Source of the DNA: an uncultured Lachnospiraceae bacterium
Lineage (GTDB): Bacteria; Bacillota; Clostridia; Lachnospirales; Lachnospiraceae
Assembly: GCA_910587095.1 (NCBI GenBank)
Contig: CAJUMJ010000036.1
Coordinates: 49,135 to 113,134, forward strand
Direction: 5' to 3'
DNA: 64,000 bases
Position 1 is the first letter of the stretch. Every line of letters begins with the position of its first letter. Position numbers and translations under genes: made by a program. Below, in pieces: positions 49,701 through 57,155 of this stretch. The notes beneath the pieces were generated by a model, which was given only the letters and a program-made list of their open reading frames with translations, had not been told where the DNA came from and did not search any database.

Positions 49701-51223
49701 ACGGTTTTTCGGCGGACGATCTGACGGCGGCGTACAATGCGGGTAAACCGGTGAAGCCCGTCCCGACGCTAACCTGGAACAAAAAGAAGCTGGCGGCCCA
49801 AAAAGACTTTACGGTCGAATACCCGGACGAGAAGACAAACAAGGACGCCTATAAGGAGCCGGGCGAATATAAAATTCTGATCAAAGGCTGCGGCAACTAC
49901 ACGGGGCAGCGGGAGATTAAGCTCACTGTTGCCGCGAGCGAGGAGAGACTGCTTGGCAAGGTTAAAATATCCAAGATACCGGATCAGAAATATGTGGAGC
50001 TGTCCGAACAGGGGGTAGAACTTACAAAGGATATGCCGACGCTTACCTTTGGCCGGGATGAGGTTCTGGAACTTGATAAAGACTACACGTTGGATTACGG
50101 CAGGTGCAGAGAGATCGGAACCTACGAAGTGGTGATTACGGGGAAGGGCATTTATAAAGGCGTGCGCAAGACGACTTTCAGGATTGTCGGAGACTCCATC
50201 AAAAAGGCGAAGGTGGCTCCGATTTCTGAAGAGATTTATACGGGAGAGGACATAGAGCCGCTTCCTTACCTGACAGACCAGGACGGACGGGAATTAAAGA
50301 GAGATATCGATTATACGCTGAAATATTCCAACAACCGGAACGCGGGAACGGCAAAGATAACTATCACAGGTAAAGGTAAATATACGGGGGTTGTGACAAA
50401 ATCCTTCAAGATCAGGCCGAACACGCTGGCGCAGGAAAACCCGGATGTGCGGGCGGCCTTTGCAGCGGCGGAGCAGGTGTATGAAAAAGGCGGTGCGAAG
50501 CCGAAGGTCGTGCTGACATTTAGGGGAAGCACTCTGCGGGAAGGAACGGATTATACACTGAAATATAAAAACAATAATTCCGTTATTCCGGTATCCGGGA
50601 AAGATCCTACAGTCATTATTACGGGAAAGAAGAACTTCAAGGGAAGCCGGGAGATGACCTTTCACATTGAGAAACAGAAGCTTTCGGAGGTTACGGTTGC
50701 CGCCGCCGATCTGGAGGAAAACAACAAGGCGGGCAAGTATATGAGAGTCCCCGTTTTGACGGACAAAAACGGAAAGAAACTGAGGGCGGGGACGGATTAC
50801 GAAAAGCAGTATGTCTATCGGGATGTGAACGGCGTGGTTCTTGAAAAGGAGGACAGACCGACGGCCGGATGCACGCTGACTGTCATAGTGACAGGCAAGG
50901 GGAACTATACCGGTGAGGCGGCTGCGCAATACCGCATCATCAAAAAGGGGAATAACATAGCGAAAGCAAAGGTCAGGCTGAACGGGACGTATTACTATAC
51001 CGGACGGAAAATCACGCTGTCGAAGGATGACCTTACCGTGACAATGGGAAGATCGGTCACACTTACGGGAGACGACTATCAGATTGTCGGATATACCAAT
51101 AACCTGAAAAAGGGAACCGCGAAGGTGACAATCAAAGGCGTCGGGGAATACGGCGGCACAAAGCAGGTTTCCTTCCGCATACAGTCACAGAGTATGCGGT
51201 GGTGGGAGAAAATATTAAATTGA
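46790..51223 (+). CDS. Large secreted protein with transglutaminase-like domain, Ig-like and repeat domains
   Basis: 1477 residues. Signal peptide with 'RKRLLIGLLTSGLILQSSPVFAL'-type basic and hydrophobic parts. Acidic Gly/Asn-rich repeats occupy residues 101-204. A transglutaminase-like domain (about 280-480) has the triad Cys426 ('VCQGYA'), His454 ('NHAWN') and Asp469 ('VDTTWDD'). A BIG2 Ig-like domain (about 665-740) is followed by two Listeria-Bacteroides repeats ('YEFTGWDGDYTNI', 'FLFTGWYMDEACEGD'). About eight beta-sandwich repeats with 'GTDYTLxYKNN' and 'GKGNYTG' run to the end. No LPxTG, membrane anchor or S-layer domain is seen. The probable role is an adhesin, wall-associated or crosslinking protein. 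An ATG pair at 46790/46793 is the start. Confidence 0.88.
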   Translation: MMERGFIRKRLLIGLLTSGLILQSSPVFALEVSPDAVGKSIAETTDQVSGGRTEDTQPGEEIPDGAGENPDRTEGNSDGGENVGGSGESGLPGGDEEETPGGSEGNPDGGTEGTPGDGGNLDGGTEGTPGGSEGNPDGGTEGTPGGSEGNPDGGTEGTPGDGEGNPDGGTEGTPGGSEGNPDGGTEGTPGDGEENPGDGTEETPDGGEISDEEVKNPDGSEVIPGDDVEAAPDLMQKPQAEEVALIDEEVFEDVCDGGGAYQDGSFSVPGGDAGRRPEDGSQKEFNAARSLEEAAEYIYQEMVKKSAAINVEKYGIQKSQIKDVVIGAINDHPELYYVQTAFGYKSYASGIVVEVEPTYTEGLDDAAFRVGLQEALASVQPGMTELERAIALHDYVVLNCEYDTAGNKPRTSYSAYGVLADGKAVCQGYALTYKLLLNKAGIECYMVTSEDMNHAWNLVKLDGKFYQVDTTWDDPVADRFGMAQHTFMFVSDAAFQNSDVRDSHYNWQVTSGSYVVDYKATDTRYDNAFWVKAVSPLILSGHECYSFGYGTGIEKRTLPAGTAQTILPFNEIGYWPYGGVYSGLFLLGDRLYFNTPSKIRSVSVNGTGVRDETDVLSEGDSYIYGSVYRQGEVRYMLRDKPGGSGGTIHVAELSNGVEIPVSAVILDQESVTLKPGESVTLHATVSPANAQSREVTWTSDHPETAAVDAGTVTAVGEGSCIVTASAGGKSAVCNVTVTAPGYKVQFVGFEGRILATVMVTGGNDAAPPAVTAPAGYEFTGWDGDYTNIRKDTVITARYRPIAYRITYQVNGGTNDIANPAAYTIEEEVRLRPASGKAGFLFTGWYMDEACEGDPIAMIERGRKGEITLYAGWQDERGLWLQAADTENSNYIPNHLYTGKAVKPVVEVYYGDKPLKAGTDYTLSYKNNTAANMLRSETELAKAPTVIIKGKGNYTGTLTKTFVIESRSIEEDGFSADDLTAAYNAGKPVKPVPTLTWNKKKLAAQKDFTVEYPDEKTNKDAYKEPGEYKILIKGCGNYTGQREIKLTVAASEERLLGKVKISKIPDQKYVELSEQGVELTKDMPTLTFGRDEVLELDKDYTLDYGRCREIGTYEVVITGKGIYKGVRKTTFRIVGDSIKKAKVAPISEEIYTGEDIEPLPYLTDQDGRELKRDIDYTLKYSNNRNAGTAKITITGKGKYTGVVTKSFKIRPNTLAQENPDVRAAFAAAEQVYEKGGAKPKVVLTFRGSTLREGTDYTLKYKNNNSVIPVSGKDPTVIITGKKNFKGSREMTFHIEKQKLSEVTVAAADLEENNKAGKYMRVPVLTDKNGKKLRAGTDYEKQYVYRDVNGVVLEKEDRPTAGCTLTVIVTGKGNYTGEAAAQYRIIKKGNNIAKAKVRLNGTYYYTGRKITLSKDDLTVTMGRSVTLTGDDYQIVGYTNNLKKGTAKVTIKGVGEYGGTKQVSFRIQSQSMRWWEKILN
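47090..47401 (+). repeat. 45-bp tandem repeats inside the transglutaminase-like protein gene
   Basis: Seven units, six of 45 bp and one of 42 bp, coding GGSEGNPDGGTEGTP or the variant GDGEGNPDGGTEGTP. They form a flexible acidic linker after the signal peptide. Similar composition, but not sequence, to the repeats of the surface protein at 40530-42839. Confidence 0.9.
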
Positions 51224-51236
51224 CGAGGTGTTATCA

Positions 51237-52172
51237 TTGAAAAATACGATGGGAAAAATGGAGATCCGAAATTCGTTTCTTCTGCTTCTGACTGCTCTCG
51301 TTTGGGGGGTAGCTTTTGTGGCGCAGAGGCAGGGGGGCACGGAAGCCGGGCCGTATACTTTTAACTGTATCCGCTCTTTTTTGGGTGGACTTGTGCTTTT
51401 GCCGGTGATTCCTTTTCTGGACAGATATACGGCGGCTAAGAAACCGCAGTCGGCTAAAGAGCGACGCAGGCTGTCTGCAGGGGGCGCGTTGTGCGGGCTG
51501 ATATTGTTTGTGGCCAGCACCTTCCAGCAGATGGGCATGTACTATGGTACCTCTGCCGGCAAGGCCGGATTTCTGACGGCGTGCTATATTCTTCTGGTGC
51601 CTGTGCTGGGACTTTTGCTTGGGAGAAAATGCCGCTGGAATGTCTGGATCAGCATTTTGGTGGCGGTGGTCGGGCTTTACTTTCTATGCCTGACAAACGG
51701 CATCTCTTTCCAGTTTAGCGACGGGCTTGTACTTCTGTGCGCAGTATGCTTTTCCGTTCATATTATGGTGGTAGACCATTTCTCCCCGCTGGTGGACGGG
51801 GTGCGCATGGCCTGTATCCAGTTTTTCGTCTGCGGGGCATGGGGAATGATACCGATGATCGGAGTGGAGATGCATCAGATGGGGGCGGCGGCGTGGCTGC
51901 AGTCGCTTGGAAGCATCGATGTGTGGATTCCCATTTTGTATGCGGGTGTGATGTCCTGCGGCGTTGGATACACATTACAGATCGTGGGACAAAACGGGAT
52001 CAATCCCGCGATCGCATCCCTGCTTATGAGCCTGGAGTCGGTTTTCTCCGTGCTCGCGGGAATGCTAATTCTCCACGAGACTATGACCGGACGGGAAGCA
52101 CTGGGCTGTGTTCTGGTGTTTGCGGCGGTTATTTTCGCGCAGGTGAATTTGGGGGAAAGACGGCGGGCATGA
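51237..52172 (+). CDS. EamA-family (DMT) transporter
   Basis: 311 residues from the TTG at 51237, which has GAGGTG six bases before; a GTG at 51228 is in frame but overlaps the ribosome site. Ten membrane segments in two EamA repeats: 'FLLLLTALVWGVAFVAQRQG' starts the first, and 'DGLVLLCAVCFSVHIMVVDHF' and 'YAGVMSCGVGYTLQIVGQNG' lie in the second. Family members export amino acids or metabolites. It begins 13 bases after the secreted protein gene, so it may be cotranscribed. Confidence 0.88.
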   Translation: MKNTMGKMEIRNSFLLLLTALVWGVAFVAQRQGGTEAGPYTFNCIRSFLGGLVLLPVIPFLDRYTAAKKPQSAKERRRLSAGGALCGLILFVASTFQQMGMYYGTSAGKAGFLTACYILLVPVLGLLLGRKCRWNVWISILVAVVGLYFLCLTNGISFQFSDGLVLLCAVCFSVHIMVVDHFSPLVDGVRMACIQFFVCGAWGMIPMIGVEMHQMGAAAWLQSLGSIDVWIPILYAGVMSCGVGYTLQIVGQNGINPAIASLLMSLESVFSVLAGMLILHETMTGREALGCVLVFAAVIFAQVNLGERRRA

Positions 52173-52333
52173 TAACGGATCGCTTTACACCTTTTTTGAT
52201 ATCAGCTAAAAGGACTTGTTGCCAAGTTGTCCAGCCTGGGGGTTAATGTTGAGGACTTGACGCTCTAAAAACGAAATAGAGGAAAGGCAAGGGAGAAGAG
52301 ATGGTATACAAAAATACAAATATACAAAAACGC

Positions 52334-52362
52334 TTGACACACTGAAATGATGGTGCTACAAT
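52334..52362 (+). promoter_or_regulatory. Consensus-like promoter of the Amt-PII gene
   Basis: TTGACA (52334-52339), 17 bases, TACAAT (52357-52362). The -35 is perfect. The transcript should start near 52369, leaving about 110 bases of leader. Confidence 0.82.
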
Positions 52363-52376
52363 GCAGAACGTAGAGC

Positions 52377-52409
52377 AAAGGCGCTTTGAGGAAACTCAAG
52401 GCGCCTTTT
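52377..52409 (+). terminator. Strong leader hairpin, possible attenuator, before the Amt-PII gene
   Basis: AAAGGCGCTTTGAG (52377-52390) pairs with CTCAAGGCGCCTTT (52395-52408) over 14 bp with one G-T pair and a GAAA tetraloop, and ends in TTTT. It begins only about eight bases after the expected transcript start and 70 bases before the gene, so it would end transcription unless overcome. Confidence 0.7.
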
Positions 52410-52478
52410 CCGCGTATAAGCGGAGCAGTTCCAGTTTGCGTATACGTAAAATGATGCTTCAATGAGGAGGAAAAAGTT

Positions 52479-54245
52479 ATGGAAGAATTAATGGAGGTTT
52501 TAAACGGACAGATTTTCGGCGTCTGGTTTTTGATCGGCGCAGCTCTGGTGTTCTGGATGCAGGCCGGGTTCGCGATGGTGGAGACGGGATTTACCAGGGC
52601 GAAGAACGCGGGAAACATTATTATGAAAAACCTGATGGATTTCTGCATCGGTACGGTGGTGTTTATCCTGATCGGGTTCGGTCTTCTGCTTGGCGAGGAC
52701 ATGGCCGGGCTGATCGGAAAACCCGGGTTCGACATCTTTACAGCCTATGAGAGTTTTGACTGGTCGAATTTTGTATTTAACCTGGTGTTCTGCGCAACAA
52801 CGGCGACGATCGTTTCAGGGGCGATGGCGGAGCGGACAAAGTTTTTGAGCTACTGCATTTACTCCGGCGTGATATCGGCATTGATCTATCCGATCGAGGC
52901 GCACTGGATATGGGGCGGCGGCTGGCTTTCGCAGATCGGTTTTCACGATTTCGCGGGTTCCTGTGCAATCCACATGGTAGGCGGTATTTCCGCTTTGGTA
53001 GGAGCAAAGATTTTAGGGCCTCGTATCGGCAAGTTTAACATGGACAAAGAGGGAAAGATTACGAAGGTAAACGCTTTTCCCGGACACAGCATTCCGCTGG
53101 GTGCGCTGGGTGTGTTTATCCTCTGGCTTGGCTGGTACGGCTTTAACGGCGCGGCAGCCACAAGCGTGGAGCAGCTCGGATCCATCTTTGTGACGACGAC
53201 GATCGCGCCTGCGGTGGCAACTGTAGTGTGCATGATCTTTACCTGGATTAAGTATGGAAAACCGGATGTTTCCATGTGCCTGAATGCATCGCTGGCCGGC
53301 CTTGTGGCGATCACCGCCCCCTGCGATGTGACGGATGCTTTCGGCGCAATCGCGATCGGCGTGGTGGCGGGTTTGCTGGTCGTGTTCGGTGTTTGGCTTC
53401 TGGATTATAAGCTGCGGATCGACGATCCTGTCGGCGCGGTGGCGGTACATATGATGAACGGTATATGGGGAACGATCTCGGTGGGATTTTTTGCGACGAA
53501 CACCGCGCCGGCTTATTCGATCGCGGACGCTTCCGGCACAGAGCTTACGGGTCTTTTCTATGGCGGCGGATTTAAACTTTTGGGTTTACAGCTAATCGGT
53601 TTTGCCTCTGTGGCGGCATGGACGCTTATAACTATCACAATCGTATTTCTGGTAATCAAGGCGACGGTAGGGCTGCGCGCTTCCCAGGAGGAGGAGATCG
53701 TCGGTCTTGACGCCACGGAGCACGGTTTGGCATCGGCTTACTCAGGCTTTAGTATTATGGATGTGTCCGGCGCCATGGTCATGGATGTCAATGAGAATAC
53801 CAGTCTTGGTGTGGAGGAGTACGAGGCGGCTTCCCGGATACAGAAGGATGCCGCGGTGCAGGTGGCGCAGATGCCTGTGGCATCCGCTACGGGTATATAT
53901 AAAGTGGCGATCATCGCGAAGCTGTCCAGATACGATAAACTGCGTAAGGCCATGAATGACCTGGGTGTGACCGGTATGACGGTGACGCAGGTGATGGGAT
54001 GCGGGATCCAGAAAGGCGCCGGTGAGAAATACCGCGGCGTAGAGATGGACGCGACCCTGCTTCCGAAAGTAAAAGTTGAAGTGGTTGTCAGCAAAATTCC
54101 TGTGGATACGGTGGTGGAAGCAGCCAAGAAAGCGTTATATACGGGTCATATCGGAGACGGAAAGATTTTTGTCTACAACGTGGATAAAGTCGTCAAAATC
54201 CGTACCGGCGAGGAGGACTTCGACGCGCTGCAGGATGTGGAGTAG
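52479..54245 (+). CDS. amt: Ammonium transporter fused to a C-terminal PII (GlnK) domain
   Basis: 588 residues. Residues about 10-405 form the Amt channel with eleven membrane segments: 'FWMQAGFAMVETGFTRAKNAGNI', 'HWIWGGGWL' and 'DFAGSCAIHMVGG' (ammonium site region). The pore His pair lies in 'HMVGG' and 'VAVHMMNGIWG'. A linker of about 65 residues leads to a PII domain (about 473-580): 'YKVAIIAKLSRYDKLRKAM', the T-loop 'GIQKGAGEKYRGVEM', and 'VVEAAKKALYTGHIGDGKIFV' with the ATP-binding GDGKI. The T-loop Tyr that is uridylylated in enteric PII is Met here. The GGAGG site is strong. Confidence 0.93.
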   Translation: MEELMEVLNGQIFGVWFLIGAALVFWMQAGFAMVETGFTRAKNAGNIIMKNLMDFCIGTVVFILIGFGLLLGEDMAGLIGKPGFDIFTAYESFDWSNFVFNLVFCATTATIVSGAMAERTKFLSYCIYSGVISALIYPIEAHWIWGGGWLSQIGFHDFAGSCAIHMVGGISALVGAKILGPRIGKFNMDKEGKITKVNAFPGHSIPLGALGVFILWLGWYGFNGAAATSVEQLGSIFVTTTIAPAVATVVCMIFTWIKYGKPDVSMCLNASLAGLVAITAPCDVTDAFGAIAIGVVAGLLVVFGVWLLDYKLRIDDPVGAVAVHMMNGIWGTISVGFFATNTAPAYSIADASGTELTGLFYGGGFKLLGLQLIGFASVAAWTLITITIVFLVIKATVGLRASQEEEIVGLDATEHGLASAYSGFSIMDVSGAMVMDVNENTSLGVEEYEAASRIQKDAAVQVAQMPVASATGIYKVAIIAKLSRYDKLRKAMNDLGVTGMTVTQVMGCGIQKGAGEKYRGVEMDATLLPKVKVEVVVSKIPVDTVVEAAKKALYTGHIGDGKIFVYNVDKVVKIRTGEEDFDALQDVE

Positions 54246-54277
54246 AGTCGGACAGAGATGTAAAGAAACCCCGCTTT

Positions 54278-54308
54278 GGATATCCCCCGCGGTCCGCGGG
54301 GGATATCC
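54278..54308. terminator. Perfect 15-bp palindrome after the Amt-PII gene
   Basis: GGATATCCCCCGCGG (54278-54292), one central T, CCGCGGGGGATATCC (54294-54308). A very stable G/C-rich hairpin 32 bases after the stop. Only TGTTT follows, so it is an atypical terminator, or an mRNA 3' stabiliser. Confidence 0.6.
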
Positions 54309-54318
54309 TGTTTACGGC

Positions 54319-54347
54319 TTTACACGATACCTATATTTTGCTATGCT
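54319..54347 (+). promoter_or_regulatory. Promoter of the AraC-type regulator gene
   Basis: TTTACA (54319-54324), 17 bases, TATGCT (54342-54347), about 120 bases before the ATG. Confidence 0.5.
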
Positions 54348-54468
54348 TGTGTCATGAAATCAACAAAGCTGTAAATTCTTTTTCCGGTGCAGCAGGTATG
54401 ATAAAGGAAGACAGACAGGGAAAATTGTGGTACTGGGAAAAGGCGGATAAGACGGGGGAAATTTACAA

Positions 54469-55395
54469 ATGGCGGCGAGAAAGAAGCAGGAAATTGAATT
54501 TCGGTATTATGAGATCCCGCAGAACGAGCCATGTATGGCTCTTCTCGGTGAAGCATGGATTCGCCCTTACGGCATGGATTCCCTGCACTTTCATAATTAT
54601 ATGGAGATCGGATACTGCTATGACGGCATTGGAGAAATGGTGCTGGATGAGCAGACTATTCCCTACAAACCGGGTATGTTCACGGTGATACCGAAAAATT
54701 TTCCGCATAATACGGCCAGCGACCACTGCTCGCTGAGCAGTTGGGAGTATCTGTTTATTGACGTGGAGGCGTTTTTGAGGGAGGTGTACAAGGAGGATGC
54801 TCTCTATGCGGAAGATTTGGGCGCGTTGATTAACAGCCGTGCATGGGCGGTAGACGCTTCACAGTATCCGGAAACCGCGGGATTGGTTAAAAACATTATG
54901 AACGAAATGCGCTACAAGAAGGATTTTTACACGGAGAGCGTGAAGGGACTGCAGTTGTCTCTTCTTATAAATATTGCCCGCATGAATCAGGGAAAGCAGG
55001 TCAAGGTCAGGAAACAGAGCAGGGGCGTTTCACAGATTTCTTTTGCGCTGCATTACATTGGCGCGCATTATGCGGAGGAGCTGACGATCGGGGATCTTGC
55101 GCAGGAGAGCCATATGTCGGAAACGCATTTTCGCAGAGTGTTCCAAAAGATTATGAATATGACGCCTTCCGATTATCTGAATCTTGTGCGCGTGCAGATG
55201 GCATGTGAATATATGAAGAAGCACACGGACAGTATGGAACTGGTGGCGGAGCGGAGCGGTTTCCAGTCGGTGTCCACCTTTAACAGAAATTTTAAGAAGG
55301 TTCTCAATATTACGCCCTATCAGTGGAAGATTCACCCGGAGAATTACGAGGCGAAACTGCTGGATTATAAGATTTCCGCATATAAAGGATGGTAG
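54469..55395 (+). CDS. AraC-family transcriptional regulator
   Basis: 308 residues. The N-terminal cupin-type sensing domain has 'LHFHNYMEIGYCYDGIGEMVLDEQTIPYKPG' and 'FTVIPKNFPHNT'. The C-terminal double helix-turn-helix is 'LTIGDLAQESHMSETHFRRVFQKIMNMTPSDYLN' then 'ELVAERSGFQSVSTFNRNFKKVLNITPYQW'. Such regulators activate neighbouring sugar-use genes when the sugar binds the cupin. It lies directly before the binding protein, permeases and beta-galactosidase on the same strand. Confidence 0.93.
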   Translation: MAARKKQEIEFRYYEIPQNEPCMALLGEAWIRPYGMDSLHFHNYMEIGYCYDGIGEMVLDEQTIPYKPGMFTVIPKNFPHNTASDHCSLSSWEYLFIDVEAFLREVYKEDALYAEDLGALINSRAWAVDASQYPETAGLVKNIMNEMRYKKDFYTESVKGLQLSLLINIARMNQGKQVKVRKQSRGVSQISFALHYIGAHYAEELTIGDLAQESHMSETHFRRVFQKIMNMTPSDYLNLVRVQMACEYMKKHTDSMELVAERSGFQSVSTFNRNFKKVLNITPYQWKIHPENYEAKLLDYKISAYKGW

Positions 55396-55532
55396 CCGGC
55401 TGACTGAAACAAATAAGTGATTTAAGGCAATAGTGATAAATTCTGCAACGCAAACGTTTAAAGTATAAAAACGATGGTCGAATTTGCCTCTTTTTTGTTT
55501 TTTGACGATCACATGAGGCGTAAATGTTGAGT

Positions 55533-55538
55533 TATAAT
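55533..55538 (+). promoter_or_regulatory. -10 box before the sugar-binding protein gene
   Basis: Perfect TATAAT without a good -35 at 17 bases, as expected for an activator-dependent promoter. About 75 bases upstream, the sequence around 55451 (GCAAACGTTT) has the centre of a LacI/CcpA-type operator but deviates from the cre consensus at two positions. The AraC gene ends just upstream. Confidence 0.4.
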
Positions 55539-55664
55539 GCATATATAAGTCAGTTGAAAGGGACGCGATGATATACAAAATGACGGAACGCCTCGGAGAT
55601 TGATGAAAAAACAAAAAGTGCAGTACACAACATGCACAAAAAGAAAGAATGGGAGGAAACTGAA

Positions 55665-57047
55665 ATGAAAAGAAAGATTTTAGCAGCTTTATTGGCATCG
55701 ACCATGGTTCTTTCTCTGGCCGGATGCGGCGGATCTGCTGAGACGCCTGCGGCTCCCGCAGGGGACAATGGTGCGGCGGCAGAGGAAGCACCTGCGGCAG
55801 AGGAAGCGCCCGCGGCAGAGGAAGCACCTGCGGCAGAGGAAGCGGCAGGCGGGGATGAGACACTGACAGTCTGGTGCTGGGATCCTGCATTTAATCTGAA
55901 CGCTATGTACGAGGCGGAGAAAGTTTACCAGAAGGATCACCCGAACTTCAAGCTGAACGTGGTTGAGACGCCTTGGGAAGACATCCAGACTAAGGTTACC
56001 ACAGCGGCTACTTCCGGTGATCTGAGCACGTTACCGGATATTTTCCTGATGCAGGACAACGCATTCCAGAAAAACGTCATCAGCTTCCCTGACGTATGCA
56101 TGGATCTGACCGGCAGCGGAATTGATTTTTCACAGTTCGCGGCAGGTAAGACGGCATACTCTGTAATCGACGGCAAGAACTACGGCGTACCTTTCGATAA
56201 CGGCGCAGTGGTTGCATGCTACCGTACCGATTATCTGGAGCAGGCAGGTTTGACAATTGACGACTTTACGGATATTACTTTTGACCAGTATCTTGAGAAT
56301 GGTAAGAAGGTTCTGGAAGCAACAGGCAAGCCCCTCATCTCCATGCAGGCAGGTGAGTGCGACCTGATCATGATGATGATGCAGTCCGCAGGTTCTTCCC
56401 TGTTCAACGAGGACGGCACGGCAAACATCGTTGGCAACGAAACATTGAAGGTAGTTATGGAGACTTACAAGACTCTGAAAGACAGCGGCGTTTTGATCGA
56501 GGTTAATAGCTGGGATGAGTATATCAGTTCCATGGTAAGCGGCAATGTAGCAGGCACCATCAACGGATGCTGGATCATGGCTTCCATCCAGACGGCAGAG
56601 GATCAGTCCGGCAAATGGGCTCTGACCAATATGCCCAGCCTTGTAGGCGCAGCAAACGCGACCAACTATTCCAACAACGGCGGTTCTTCCTGGGCAGTAA
56701 CCACGAAGTGCGCAAATCCTACTCTGGCGTGTGATTTCCTGGCGAGCACTTTTGCAGGCAGCACGGAGCTGTATGACAATATCCTTCCCAGCGGCGCTCT
56801 TGCAACATGGGCACCTGCAGGCGATTCCAACGCATACGGAACCCCCAACGATTTCTTCGGCGGCGACGCAGTATCCGCTAAAATCGTTGATTTCTCCACC
56901 AAGGTTCCGACCAACATCACAGGCGTATATTATTACGAGGGACGTGATGCTGTAGCAACTGCTATCACAAACTATATCAATGGCTCCGATATCGACACAG
57001 AGATGCAGACCGCAGCCGACACCGTAAACTTCCTGATGGGACAGTAG
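55665..57047 (+). CDS. ABC transporter sugar-binding lipoprotein
   Basis: 460 residues from the ATG at 55665, with GGGAGG eight bases before; an ATG at 55632 is in frame but not needed. The lipoprotein signal 'MVLSLAGC' has the lipobox Cys at 21, followed by an Ala/Glu/Pro linker made of repeated 'EEAPAA' units (about 33-57). The mature part is an extracellular family 1-type solute-binding protein ('TLTVWCWDPAFNLNAMYEAEK', 'YGVPFDNGAVVACYRTD', 'FNEDGTANIVGNE'). It captures a sugar outside the membrane. It is followed by two permeases and a beta-galactosidase, suggesting a galactoside. Confidence 0.93.
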   Translation: MKRKILAALLASTMVLSLAGCGGSAETPAAPAGDNGAAAEEAPAAEEAPAAEEAPAAEEAAGGDETLTVWCWDPAFNLNAMYEAEKVYQKDHPNFKLNVVETPWEDIQTKVTTAATSGDLSTLPDIFLMQDNAFQKNVISFPDVCMDLTGSGIDFSQFAAGKTAYSVIDGKNYGVPFDNGAVVACYRTDYLEQAGLTIDDFTDITFDQYLENGKKVLEATGKPLISMQAGECDLIMMMMQSAGSSLFNEDGTANIVGNETLKVVMETYKTLKDSGVLIEVNSWDEYISSMVSGNVAGTINGCWIMASIQTAEDQSGKWALTNMPSLVGAANATNYSNNGGSSWAVTTKCANPTLACDFLASTFAGSTELYDNILPSGALATWAPAGDSNAYGTPNDFFGGDAVSAKIVDFSTKVPTNITGVYYYEGRDAVATAITNYINGSDIDTEMQTAADTVNFLMGQ

Positions 57048-57091
57048 GCTTATTGCCGACGGTACTGCCGGATTAAGTACTAAGGTAAGAC

Positions 57092-57127
57092 AGGGGAATA
57101 GTTTTAACCGACTGTTCCCCTTTTTTT
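57092..57127 (+). terminator. Terminator between binding protein and first permease
   Basis: AGGGGAATAG (57092-57101) pairs with CTGTTCCCCT (57112-57121) with one G-T pair, followed by T7. A strong terminator inside the operon, which would give more binding protein than permease, as in other ABC sugar systems. Confidence 0.85.
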
Positions 57128-57155
57128 CTCCAAAGACAGAGAAGGAGGGGGTTTC

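Larger units (their letters stand above)
52173..52478 (+). other. 306-bp gap with the ammonium transporter promoter and leader
   Basis: No coding region was found. 52173-52330 has no recognised feature apart from A-rich 'ATACAAAAA' words near 52305-52330. The promoter and strong hairpin are listed separately. A CGTATACG palindrome lies at 52440-52447, between the hairpin and the gene. Confidence 0.6.
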
